DNA of 64,000 bases, from positions 10,223,001 to 10,287,000 of the forward strand of contig CM060465.1 of the NCBI GenBank assembly GCA_030544235.1, in the 5' to 3' direction. The notes under the pieces were generated by a model. The model was not told the origin of the DNA. It did not search any database and was given only the letters and a program-made list of their open reading frames with translations. This document shows, one piece after another, positions 12,691 through 46,529 of this stretch (positions are counted from its first letter, which is position 1; the number at the start of each line of letters is the position of its first letter). The position numbers were made by a program, and so were the translations under genes. This DNA comes from Lepturacanthus savala. Its lineage: Eukaryota; Chordata; Actinopteri; Scombriformes; Trichiuridae.

Positions 12691-12780
<90 letters not shown>
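12691..12780. repeat. (TA)45 microsatellite
   Basis: Ninety bases of uninterrupted TA dinucleotides, a cruciform-prone tract in the sinhcaf-dennd5b spacer. Confidence 0.98.
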
Positions 12781-12782
<2 letters not shown>

Positions 12783-12784
12783 AG

Positions 12785-15700
12785 ATTCTTCATAACACCA
12801 AAGATACAGTCAGAATTTGCTAAATTTGATTTGATTATCCCACTTATACCTTGGTTAACATATTTAAATCTAAAGGTTTCATCTGAGTTCTGTACTTATA
12901 TAATATTTTCAGCTTTTGCTGGCAATAAAATAAGTTATAAGCAGTGACTCTGGTTTCCTGGCAACACCAGTAGTTTCTGGAAAAGTAAAAAAAAAAAGTG
13001 TTACCTCTCTATTCTTATGTAGGGACAACAGTTTCCAATCATGGCGATGCTCCTGCCACCTTGATTAAGACCTTTTTAAAAGCTCAGTGTGGTTATAATT
13101 TACAATTTCGTTTTGTTGTTTACTCTCAGTCTCTAAGAAGTCCTCTCGAATAGACAACTTCTAATGTTTCACAGGTTTGTGAGCTGATTAGTCTTAAAAC
13201 TAGGATATTGATACCTCCATTTTTTATGTCAGGAGCCACTTTTAGCCTTAAGATGTTTTGCGAATATGGGCCCATATTTGTGAAATATTTATTTGTGAAA
13301 GAAGTTGAAACATTAAACTAAAAATAAAAAATCACAGCTTTCTCTGCGAAAAGAAGCTGACATTGTGTCATAAAACCAAGCTGATATATTTTAATTTCTA
13401 GCTCTGTCAGGTAAAGAGGATGAAGAGATGATAGACGACTCACTGCTACTACAGGACATAACAGTGAAGCTGCAACAAACTGATCACATTATAATCACAT
13501 AAATACATTGTTTTAATTGTCATTTGCACAATTGTATTGACTGAAGAAAAAAGCTGGTAGACAGAATGAATGAGGACTAACTTCTAGTAAACTATTAGTT
13601 AACGAGTAACTCCTAATCCAACTTTAGAGCTGAGCTGGTGACTGAATACTGAAGTTATTTCATGAGTCCATTAGTTACTTGTTTCCTCCCCTAAAGTTGA
13701 ATGATGCACCACAGGTCAGATGATTGAAGGTGGATATGACAGTTTTCGTGTTCTTGTAGATACACTGTGTTTTATAGGGGGGGAAAGAAATAGAATACAC
13801 CTGGGAAATTATTGTAAAAGCCCACACACCGTAAATAAACTGAGCAACATAGTTCAAAGGCAAAAAAACTATGACATGTAATATCTGGACTGGATTCACA
13901 AAGAACCCCCAGAGACCTATTTAAACTTAGTTTCTGGGCCCATATTCACTTAATCCTCCACTAGGATATAGGATATAGTATATATATAGTATATAGTTTT
14001 ACAGGGCTCTCTTAAAAGCCTTGTTGGAGATAAATAAAGCTCAGGTCATTTTTGGTCCCTTTTATTCATGAGCCTCTCTTCTGATTGGATGATTTATAAC
14101 ATGGGCGTAACAGTGGGGGCAGGTGGGGCATGCTGGGAACATCTATAAGTGGCAGGAAGCTACCACATTACATCTCAAAGTTTCTAAATCCACACTGTGA
14201 GCATATATCAGTCTGTAGTAAAAAAAAAAAAAATCAAAACATGAAAGTGGCTATTTACCTGATATGGGACCTTTAAGATAAGAGTAATAGCGGGTTGGCC
14301 CTTTTGCTAAATGATATCATGCTTCATGACACGACACTGTGATTTGCTCTTCCTCATAGCATCTTTATCTCTCTCAATACCACCAAGTGGTGCAAGCACC
14401 AGTTAGATGCTTTGTGTTTGAAATCATGCCGCCACCCTGTGGTTCAAGCAAGTTAGATGAAGTAAGAGTCTCTACAGTCTTTACTGCTACATGCATGAAC
14501 ACTACTGAAATGAATGCAGCCCCCCGTCCTGTACCATGAGAGGATGATGTGTGTCTTCTATACAAGTTCATACTCTGTGATTTCAGAAGAGTCTTTGGAG
14601 CTTGGTTGTCCTCGTCCTCAGATCCCACTTTTGAAAATAAAACAGAGAAGCAGTGTAAGGTGGTGGAAGACAGAGACCAGTGTGTGAAGCATCAAAACTC
14701 CTGGTCGACGAGAGCACGACAGAGGAAAATAAGAGTTTGAGTAAAGCAGAACAGAATTGAACGAGGCATGTAGAAAAACAACATAAGAGAGGCTGAAGAA
14801 GAGGTAGACTACACTACAGTGAGATGAAGAGATCGGGATAGAACAGAGTCGAGCAGTTTCCCAGTATGCCCCAGTCTCAGTTAATGATGGCCGAGACATG
14901 CATCAGACAGGGTCAGAGGTCACAAGGCCACCTGGTTTATATCATCCTGTGTATCAGCTCTGGGATGTGGACGGTGCCTGTGAAATGTCAAAGGAGGATG
15001 AAGCAAACTGGAGGAAGAATCAATGCACTTTGGAAAAAAATGTTTGCCTCCTGTGCTTTGTTTTCAACACACAGACACACACATTTGACATTTTACCTAA
15101 AATAAATTAGTCTTAACTGTGCTTATTCCTGGTATTGTGGGCAGCCTTAATTTACTCCATCACTTTCCAGTAAATTAAATCTGGAAGTTGCAGGGGTGAA
15201 TTTTCTGGAAAAGTGAAGCAAATTTAGCCCTTTTTAAAGTGTCTGGTGTGCATGTGTGTATTTGAGCCTTCACAGATTACTATTATTCAGGAAAAATTCA
15301 GTGTTCATGTTAAATTATATGTCGGTATTGAACATTTAATGTCAGGAGTGTTTCCTCATGTATCGAGCCAGTGAAATAAGTCAGAGGATGGGTGGTACAG
15401 TCCTTCGCCTTTGATTGGCAGTAGTCAAAGAGTTACTGCTTTATAATGCAGGTTATCTGCCGATACTGTAAATACAACTGAAATCGCTGTCATCTCGTTA
15501 ACATCTCTATTCATTGGCTCGTTTGAAAGAGTCATGTGATCCATAATGACTGTAATGTTTTTTTAAACTGTCATGTACATACAGTAAATTCTTCTGCTTT
15601 TTGGATTGAGACAGGCTGTCTCAGGTAGACCATTAATGATCATTAAGCTTAATATTAGACTTAAACTAATCTCTCTTTAGTTAATTGTTGTAATTAACAG

Positions 15701-16200
15701 TGTTCTCAGCAATGAATAAAAGAAAAAAAGTTAACACGATAAATACATTTTTCTATCAAAGAAATTATTTTAATACAAGTCTTAAAATATATTTGTTGAG
15801 GTCTTAAAAACTTTAAAATGTTGAAACAAGCCTGTCTATAAAATAGGAGATAGGATCCCCGGAGTCCAAACACTGCTGGTGGTTGTGGAGTCTCTCTGGA
15901 TATATCAAATATCTGTAATGATGGGGAGGAGGTGGCTGCACAGTAGTAGGTCTGAAAGACATAATTGGCAGAAATGGAGCAAGATGTAAACAGCAGCATC
16001 TATTGACTAAAAAAGATTGTAGGTCAGGTTTGGTGTCAGCATAAGAGAGAAATAGAAAAAGAACCATAGTGAAATGAAGAGAAAACACAAGTTGCTGTGA
16101 GAAACTTACAATTGAATGTGGAACCTTCACAATATCTTGTTGTCTTTATGCATCTGTGGGTAATATCACACTACTCTGCACCACTGGTTCTTTACATTGT
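12785..16200. other. Gene-poor spacer
   Basis: AT-rich sequence with only short, unrelated open frames on both strands. I see no exon with family resemblance and no RNA gene. Confidence 0.5.
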
Positions 16201-16209
16201 CACATTGTC

Positions 16210-17171
16210 TTGTCTCTTTTCATCTCGTCTCCTGCTTGTCTGGGTTGGATCATTGGGGCTGCAGCTTCAGCAGAGAAACCCAGACCAGGGAAGCATCCAG
16301 GAGGCTCCTTAATAGAGGCCCAAGCCCTGATAGAGGCCACACCTCCTCTGCCTTGATGCAGAGGAGCTGTGGTTCTACTGTGGCTCCTCCTGATGACTGA
16401 GGTTCTCACCCTATCTCTAAAGGAGAGCCCAGCCACCTTGCGGAGGAAACTCATTTCATCTGCTTGTATATTGTGATATTGTCCTTGCGGTCACTACCCA
16501 AAGCTTGTGACTTTAGGGTAGGAACGTACTGTAGGTTGATGGTAAATCAAGAGTTTTACCTTTTGGCTTAGCTCTATATTCACCATGAAGGACCAGAATC
16601 TGCATCACTGGAGACACTACACTAATTCACCTGTCACCCTTCTCTGGCGAAGAACCATGGTCTGAGATTTCGAGGTGCTGATTCTCATCCCAGCCCCTTC
16701 ACACACAGCTACAAACCAGTCCAGACACTTTCTCCACAAGTCCAAAAAGTCCACAAAGCACATGTAGACTGGTTGGGCGAACTCCCATGCACCCTCCAGA
16801 ACCATGATAATGATATAGAGCTGGTCGACAGTTCCATGACCAGGACAAAAACCGCACTGCTCCTCCTGAAACCAAAGTTTGACGATCCTCTCCAGGATCC
16901 CCAAATAGACCTTCCCAGGGAGGCTGAGGAGTGCAATCCCCCTGTAGTTGGTCTGGTCCCCCTTTTTGAAGAGGGGAACACCAGGTCTGCCAGTCCAGAG
17001 GTGCTGCTGCTGATGTCCATGCAATATTGCAGAGTCATGTCAACAACATCCAGAGCTTTGAGGACCTCCAGGCAGATCTTATCCACCCCCTGGGCCCTGC
17101 CACCAAGGAGCTACCTTGGTGACCTCAGCCACAGAGATAGGAGAGCCCACCACTGGGTCCGCAGACTCTGA
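16210..17171 (-). mobile_element. 5'-truncated non-LTR retrotransposon with broken reverse transcriptase
   Basis: The minus strand encodes reverse-transcriptase pieces familiar from fish LINEs: VPLFKKGDQTNYRG, ALLSLPGKVY, EEQCGFCPGHGTVDQLY, VLEGAWEFAQPVYMCFVDF. The frame then jumps to GAGMRISTSKSQTMVLRQRR, so the segment holding the catalytic FADD motif is missing. Further on are KVAGLSFRDRVRTS and a 3' end with a GCTGCAGCCCCAATGATCC-like terminus near 16250. It is fragmented by frameshifts and inactive. The clade (Rex1/Rex3-like or other) is not assigned. Confidence 0.85.
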
Positions 17172-17939
17172 CTCCAAGCTGAGGTCAGCAGCACCCCTAT
17201 CATTAAAAACAATTATTTATTAATCATCTTGTTACATTAAACTAACTAAATTTAATCTTAAACATCACCACAGGCCACATTTACATCTGGCAACTGTCAG
17301 GTTTGTTGATATTTAACTCAAAAGTTTCTCCTGTTCTGAATCTGGACTGACCTACATTGTTATTTTATTAAAGGAGCAATCATAGAAATATATTCACAAT
17401 AGGACTCAGGAGAAAAAAACGCAGCAATCTTTATTCTTGATGGAAATTGAGCAAAGCACAGAGTTAGAGGTTAGAACAATGCTGAAAATAAATAACAATT
17501 GAATTCATTTAATTTTGTATTTCTCCATCTCTGCATTTTTTGTGAAACTTTGAGGTTCTATTGCTTTCTAAGCAATCTCCTTTCCTCTTTCTTTCTCTCA
17601 GTAGAGAAAGAGAAGAAGCAGTGACACCACACACATTTACTCCTCAGCCCTCCAAAAGTCCTACAATACAATACAGCATATTCCTATTCAATGTCTAAAC
17701 ATTATTCTTTTAGCTGCTGGCCTAAATAAAGAAGTTGTTTTCATGACCAGTTCACAGCACAAACAAAGCTGTTCATGGTGATTTAATGCTGATGACACCA
17801 CTAGTGCATTCATGTAATAAAAATAAGACAAAGAAAAGAAAGAAAATAATTATATTCCATTGTTTCCAGACAGGATTATTCAGCTGTAGCATAAAGAGGC
17901 CAAACACAGAACTGTGAGCTGAGCTGAAGTCTATAATTA

Positions 17940-18060
17940 CCCAAGAGACGGGAGGTGAGAGGAGAGAGGGAGGTGGTCATTTAGATGGATGTTAATTGTA
18001 ATTACCTTTGTGGTGGGACATCGCCTTAGCAACCTCAGCCACCATCGGTGTCAGCCTGAG
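17940..18060. promoter_or_regulatory. Possible conserved noncoding element
   Basis: A non-repetitive, locally less AT-rich block with paired homeodomain cores (TTAATTGTAATTAC, about 17993-18006) and a CCTTAGCAACC motif just after. Nothing coding is visible. Proposed from texture only; conservation was not tested. Confidence 0.2.
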
Positions 18061-18271
18061 CAGTAAAGCTATGTGTTTGTTTGCATGTGTGTGTGACAGA
18101 GGCGGGAGAGAGACTCTGAAACATTCCTGTCCTTCACTCTTGTATCGTTAACTCCTCCTCTCACACTTTCATCTCCTGTCTTGGAACTACTTCCTGTCTT
18201 TAACACACTTCTCCACCTCCTCCACCCTCCATCTACTTCTTCCTTTTCCCTCCAGGCGTCACACCCTGATC

Positions 18272-18312
18272 CACACAGATCCACACAGATCCACACTGAC
18301 CCACACTGACTC
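18272..18312. repeat. Short ATCCACACAG tandem repeat
   Basis: Four imperfect copies of a 10-bp unit (ATCCACACAG changing to ACCCACACTG). Confidence 0.7.
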
Positions 18313-19025
18313 AGTGTTTTACTTTCTGATGTGCTGATTCCTTTTTTTTAATCATTTATCATATGCAAGTAGCTCATGGAAGAGTGAAGCTTGGTTTTTG
18401 TTTATCAACCAAAGCCTCTTCTCTTCTCCAATTTCAGCCGTTGAAGAGGAGTGAACCAACCGTCCACGGCAACAATCAACAACCTGATTACCTCTATGTG
18501 GAGGTGTCTCTGTGTGATGCAAATGATGGTCACAGCAGATTCTGACTGGCTTTCTACTCTCCTCACTCTCCCCTAATAAACAAGTATTTTTTCTGAATAA
18601 AATTACACATTGGGACTTTTATTGTGATTAGCTGAATGCTGTTTGAATCAGTACCTCACCTGTTGTGTGGATCATCATGCTTTTGTGTCGAGACAAGTGT
18701 TAATCAGGTCATGTGACCTGATGAAGTTTTGGGCTCCAAAACATTGTTGTAATGCATTTTTATTTCACCTAATTGTACAGTGTGCAAGAGTTTTCCATTC
18801 ACCTTTAATAAAAGGTTTAAAACGTGCCTGATGTGGAAAGTAATGGAATATTGTTGTTCAGATTTTAATATCTGATTATCAAAAATGTTTCATTTAAATA
18901 ACATCACTACATAATCATCACAGATATATAGAGTTCTGGGTTTATAGCAATTTAAGTGAAATATGTAATATTAGCAGAATACCGACATCTATTGTCTTAA
19001 AACCATAGTTGCAACACGCACAAAA

Positions 19026-19050
19026 CAAAAAAAAAAAAAAAAAAAAAAAA
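19026..19050. repeat. Poly(A) tract
   Basis: A run of about 24 A, possibly the tail of an old retroposon, but no element body was recognised upstream. Confidence 0.8.
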
Positions 19051-19399
19051 CAATTCAGCAGTGGGGTTGACAGGTTTGTGTCTAATGATCAGCCTGCAAC
19101 ATGTCAAGATGAATCATCCAAGGTAACTACAAATTTCAACATCATATAATTAAAACAAGTAACTGATGAAAAATAATTAGGTAACATTAGTTAACAAATG
19201 ATTTAGCTTAACTTACCGATTAAGGAGAAAAGTCACCATTTCCATGTGTGTTTTGATGCCATGTAAATCATAAAAACTGATCAGGAATGAAATGGAAGAT
19301 GTTTATAACTGAGTTTGAATTATTTTTTAAATATTAAATATAATTTTTATTGTCTTAACTGCATTTACCATCCTACAAGCATACATCTGCACTTTGTTA

Positions 19400-19495
19400 A
19401 TCTGATGTCCCCTAAAAAGGCGCAACTGCGACTCGATTCTTTTGCGTAAAGAGTCGATCAAAAGATTCGGTTCGTCCGTGAACGTCCCACCGCTC
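19400..19495. repeat. GTGGTGGGA-type repeat end, inverted relative of 12020
   Basis: Reads GATTCTTTTGCGTAAAGAGTC through AACGTCCCACCGCTCCG; its reverse complement resembles the 12020 fragment. No matching target duplication joins the two. Confidence 0.3.
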
Positions 19496-19884
19496 CGTCC
19501 CCACAGCGGCAGATGGTCAGACTGGAGCCCGGCGGACGGGTTTAGGGGCTCGGCGGCGTCTCGCAGCGAGATGCGCTTTGTTGATCTCTATTGCGTGACA
19601 ACAGATTAGTGTAAATAAAAGGTGGAAACATGTTGTTTCCACCCAGCGGTCAACTGAGGTCAACAACCACAGATTCTCCTTGTCAGATCAGCAACAAATC
19701 ATCGCCCTGCTTCACAGCTTCAACCAACTCACTGGATAATTACTACATGGTTGTTACAAGGTTTTTACAAGGCTATTATATGCTATTATGGGGCCTTAAA
19801 TTATAGATATGTGGTCAAAATGAATAGATCTACCACTCTACTGAAATCTACAGCGTATACAACAATTCAAATACTCCTTAGTAC

Positions 19885-19912
<28 letters not shown>
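19885..19912. repeat. (AC)n microsatellite
   Basis: Fourteen or so AC repeats. Confidence 0.95.
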
Positions 19913-19916
<4 letters not shown>

Positions 19917-20152
19917 TTGTCATTCTGAGTCACACAAAATCACCAGCTTTGCAAAAAATGTGGATTTTACCTCAGATTTAGTGAATTTGATGTGTACGGA
20001 AGGTATTGAATACAGAATGTATTCAGAGCCTTTACTTCAGTAAATGTACCAATAGGGCAATGTAGAAATACTACAAATAATATTACATTTAGCAGTCCTG
20101 CATGGAAAATCCTACTACAGTGAAAGTATATTAGTTAAAGTATAATAGTATT

Positions 20153-20518
20153 GGGGCGACACGGTAGCGCAGGGGTTAGCGCTGTTGCCTTACAGCAAGA
20201 AGGTCGCAGGTTCAAGACCTCCTTGGGTCCTGTGTGCAAACTTTCTGTGTGGAGTTTGCATGTTCTCCCCGTGTCTGTGTGGGTTTTCACCGGGTACTCC
20301 GGCTTCCTCCCACAGTCCAAAAACATGCTGAGGTTAATTGGCAACTCTAAATTGCCCATAGGTGTGAGTGTGTGAGTGAATGGTGTGTGTGCCCCATGAT
20401 TGGCTGGCGACCATCTGGGGTGTATCCCTGCCTCTCACCGTAACGCGCTGGGATTGGCTCCAGCAGACCCCTGCGACCCCAATGAGGAATAAGCAGGTAT
20501 AGAAAATGACTGACTGAC
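20153..20518 (+). mobile_element. tRNA-headed SINE, copy 1
   Basis: Head starts GGGGCGACACGGTAGCGCAG with a Pol III A box (TAGCGCAGGGG) and B box (GGTTCAAGACC) at tRNA-like spacing. The body has the TGTGGAGTTTGCATGTTCTC block, and the tail is (GACT)n. It is flanked by a perfect 12-bp target duplication TATAATAGTATT (20141-20152 and 20519-20530). The most complete of three copies in the window. Confidence 0.9.
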
Positions 20519-20690
20519 TATAATAGTATTATGAGTTGATATAGTTAAAGTATAACAGTATTATGAGTTGGTGTAGTTAAAGTATTGCAGTATTATGGGT
20601 TGGTGTAGTTAAAGTATTGCAGTATTATGGGTTGGTGTAGTTAAAGTATTGCAGTATTATGGGTTAATATATTTAAAGTATTACAGTAAA
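20519..20690. repeat. 32-bp minisatellite
   Basis: About five head-to-tail units of a 32-bp sequence around TATTGCAGTATTATGGGTTG; the inner ones are nearly identical. The unit derives from the surrounding hAT-like element, and the SINE inserted into one unit. Confidence 0.85.
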
Positions 20691-21339
20691 GTGTTGATTT
20701 GGTCTCTGACTGATATATTTTTCTATCATCATCAGATTATTAATCTGCAGCATCAGTGTGTAGCTGTTAGTGTTGTAGCTGTTGGAGATCAACTTTAACT
20801 ACTTTATATACACTTAACTGGTTTAGTTCCCAACCTAGGGGTCGGGCCCCTCCAAAGGTCAGCAGATAAATGTGAAGGGTCATGAGATGATTAATGGGAA
20901 AGAAGACCAAACAAAACTCTTATTTTTAATCTGATTTTACTTTTTGGTCTTTTTACCTATTCTTTGATTTTTGGTGAAGTATTGGATCATTTAAATGTTT
21001 ATTGAAACCCTGTGAGATGTTTAGAAGGAAAAATCTGTATTTAGTGGAGCTGTTACAATCATAGACATGTGAAATATGAGCCAACTACACTGCTGTATGT
21101 AAGACATCAAACACTAGAAGGTTGAAACCACTGGTTACATCCTTAAATATGTGTTGGATTTTTAAAGTTTATTTGTCCATTGAGTCAAATCCACATCTAA
21201 AGTCACGGATGAATGTAACGGAGGAGAAAGTACAATAATACAATAGATGTAGTGGAGTGAAGTATAAAGTAGCATCACATGAACACATGCAAGTAAAGTA
21301 CTACCTAAACTGTACTGTACTAGTTTCTTTCCACCACTG

Positions 21340-22947
21340 CTGCACATCAACATATTCTACATGAGGATGAAGCACCATAAGACCAACACACTAACAGCTT
21401 CCTTACACTAATCTTTTATTTTCCTCTACTCTTTTTTTAAGTGATTCTTTGTGTTTTATTGGAGACAGGAGATTTTGCTGCTCTACAATTTACAGACAGT
21501 AAATCACTCATAGGCATGTTTGTGATATTAAGCTGTATGAATAAATTGACCTGATCTAAGGAGGCCACTGGGAACCACAGATACAAGTAGGTCAAGTTTG
21601 CATTTAAAAAGCTATGAGTCAAATGTTTTATAAAAATCAAAAGCAATTCGTTTATTTTGAAACTGACATATTTTTTTTGGTGATGCATAAATATCAGACT
21701 TTTCATAGTTTTAAGATAAATTGCACAGAAAACAAAATACCAACATGTCAGTTATGTCAATATTAACTTTAATCTTTGACAACACATTTCATAAATAACA
21801 TAATTAATTATTGCTTTTTCTAATCTGAATTTAAATGATAATAGAGGCTTGGTCATTGTGGGTTACAGAGTGCTTGCAGAACAGTGCAGGAGACATTATT
21901 CATTATTCAACTGTTAAATTAAATAACCAGAATCATAGCGAGCAGTTTTAAGAACCATGTGCTCTGTTCATCGTCCTCATTTTTTCCAAAGACAATTGAA
22001 CAGTTTAGAAACAAACAGCAGGACTATTATCCACATGAATTAGTAAAGTGTGGCCATAGTGGAATCTATTGTTTCACAGACACATACTGGATGCCTTTAT
22101 ACAGAAAATATACCACAAACTCATTACACCATCATAACAAATGGGCACAATTCTATCAAAGATTTAATGGAGCTAAATATTTACAATGAGATAAGGAGAT
22201 AGAGAGATAGAGAGAGAGAGAGGGAGAGCTTTCTGACAAAGTGACAAAGACCATTTGACACAACTGGGACACCAATTTGGTTTCAGTGGAGTCACAGGAG
22301 TCGTGACTCTGTTTAGTATGTGAATTAAACAAAGAGAAACAGGCCAGACGTTACACAGGAGAACAAGAGCATAACAAGATAACAGATTTATTAGAATATA
22401 GTCGGGGAGGAACATTGTTGTATAGTATTTTCTCCAGTAAGCAGCAGCTAAGTATTTGCTAAGATATGTGATGAGTAAAGTAGGAATATGTTGATAGAGT
22501 AAGTAAGGCCTGAGTCCTGATAGTTCAGATCACAACACACTGAGACAGAAACAGATTTGGCCATGCATGTGCTTTTGTTTAAAAGTCGAGTGCAAGCAAT
22601 ACAGCAGTAGGAGTTATAATTGTCCTATAGGTTACAGGATCAGTAGATGTGTGGGCTGTGAGGATGTTGATGATGTTATGAATGACGCAGTTTCTCCACA
22701 GGAAACTGAATTTCACAGTGTAAACAAGCATATAGGAAAGTCAGCATATACAGTGTCAGACATTTACATCAGTGAACAAGGCAAAATGTTTGACTTCATC
22801 CAGTCCGTTTCATCATGAAGTCACAGCTCTCAAGTCTCTGATGTACTTTGTTTTTCTGGCACATGGAAAGATGAATGTTTGACCCCCATCAGCCTCCTGG
22901 TTCCTGGTGCAGGCAGCCGACATTCCCACAGTGCCGATCTGTCCCGG
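21340..22947 (-). other. Spacer and probable dennd5b 3' UTR
   Basis: No gene seen. The part next to 22948 should be the dennd5b 3' UTR; one minus-strand AATAAA is at 22387-22392. A GA-rich run lies at 22197-22228. Confidence 0.5.
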
Positions 22948-45429
<22,482 letters not shown>

Positions 45430-45720
45430 CCTCGTCGCGTTTGGTGGTGAAGACAGCTCCGTTTGCTTCTACTGAGAGAGCTGGCTGTTCATAGCTGAGG
45501 CTCCTGGAATCCTAGACGTCGTCCTGTCCCTGATCCGGATCCGCTGGCTGCTGGCTGGGTGATCCGCCTCTGGTCGACTGACTGATGGAGCCCAGGAGGA
45601 GACAACGATGGTCATCCCGATTGTTCACAGGGGGAGGAGGCTGTAGGGAGGGAGGAGGGAGGGGGAGGAGGAGGAGGAGGAAGAGGAGGAGACAAAGACC
45701 TGAACGCATCATCATATAAT
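45430..45720 (-). promoter_or_regulatory. dennd5b 5' UTR/promoter
   Basis: Directly upstream of the dennd5b ATG (45429). Higher in G/C, with a GGAGGAGG-rich stretch (about 45640-45690; pyrimidine-rich CCTCC on the gene strand). No TATA box seen. Transcription start not determined; an upstream noncoding exon cannot be excluded. Confidence 0.4.
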
Positions 45721-46177
45721 AAACAGCACAAAATTACTAAGATCCCAAACTAATTATTCTTTAGTATTTATAGCCTACTGTTTTTTGTATTCTGTCTCAC
45801 TCTACTATAAATTATATATTTATATGATATATTTTCTATTTTTATATTATTATTTATGTGTTTAATATGAATATATTTTTATATTATCGCTATTTGTTTG
45901 CTAATTGTGCTAACTCTATACCCGTAGGTTATTGTTGTATGTTGTTCACCATTGTTCAATTAAAAAAAACACTATGGTATGGAAATGTATGCATTGTGGA
46001 TAATATGCATAATTTCCAGGTCTGGGTAAGTCTGAAAAAGAAGAGAGTGGAAAGTATTTGTGTTTAAAGACTTTTGCCCCGGTTATGTTTCCTAAAATAC
46101 AAAATTATGAATTTCTAGCAAGCAGTGCTTTTCATGATGTTTAAAGAACTTGTGTGAACACCTTTGAGTTGCATATA

Positions 46178-46522
46178 GTAGTATATATAAGTCAGTCAGT
46201 CATCTTCTATACCTGCTTATTCCTCATTAGGGTCGCAGGGGTCTGCTGGAGCCTATCCCAGCGCATTAAGGTGAGAGGCAGGGATACACCCCAGATGGTC
46301 GCCAGCCAATCGTGGAGCACACACACCATTCACTCACACACTCACACCTACAGGCAATTTCCAGTCGCCAATTAACCTCAGCATGTTTTTGGACTATGGG
46401 AGGAAGCTGGAGTACCTGGTGAAAACCCACGCAGACACAGGGAGAACATGCAAACTCCACACAGAAAGGTCCCAGACCCAGGACCAAGGAGGAGCGCTAA
46501 CCCCTGCTCCACCATGTTGCCC
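46178..46522 (-). mobile_element. SINE copy 2, B box deleted
   Basis: Same family as the 20153 element, minus orientation: head GGGCAACATGGTGGAGCAGG, (GACT)n tail at 46191. The head jumps from GGGGTTAGCGCT straight to CCTTGGTCCTGG, so about 35 bases including the B box are missing. Short TGCATATA repeats at 46170-46177 and 46523-46530 look like the target duplication. Confidence 0.8.
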
Positions 46523-46529
46523 TGCATAT

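Larger units (their letters stand above)
19990..21339. mobile_element. Expanded hAT-like element hosting a SINE and a minisatellite
   Basis: Left part carries the family's TTTACTTCAGTAAATGTACC and GTCCTGCATGGAAAATCCTA blocks. The right part ends in GTTTCTTTCCACCACTG at 21339, the expected terminus. In between sit a SINE (20153-20518) and five 32-bp tandem units. No clear left CAGTGGTGG end was found, so it is truncated or rearranged. Confidence 0.55.

Noticed and set aside
12020..19495. A single 7.5-kb transposon bounded by the GTGGTGGGA-type ends at 12020 and 19490
   Set aside because: The ends are diverged and no matching target duplication flanks them; treated as separate fragments.
20153..20230. 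A tRNA gene at the A/B boxes
   Set aside because: The boxes are the head of a SINE with a target duplication; it does not fold as a full tRNA with an anticodon arm by eye.
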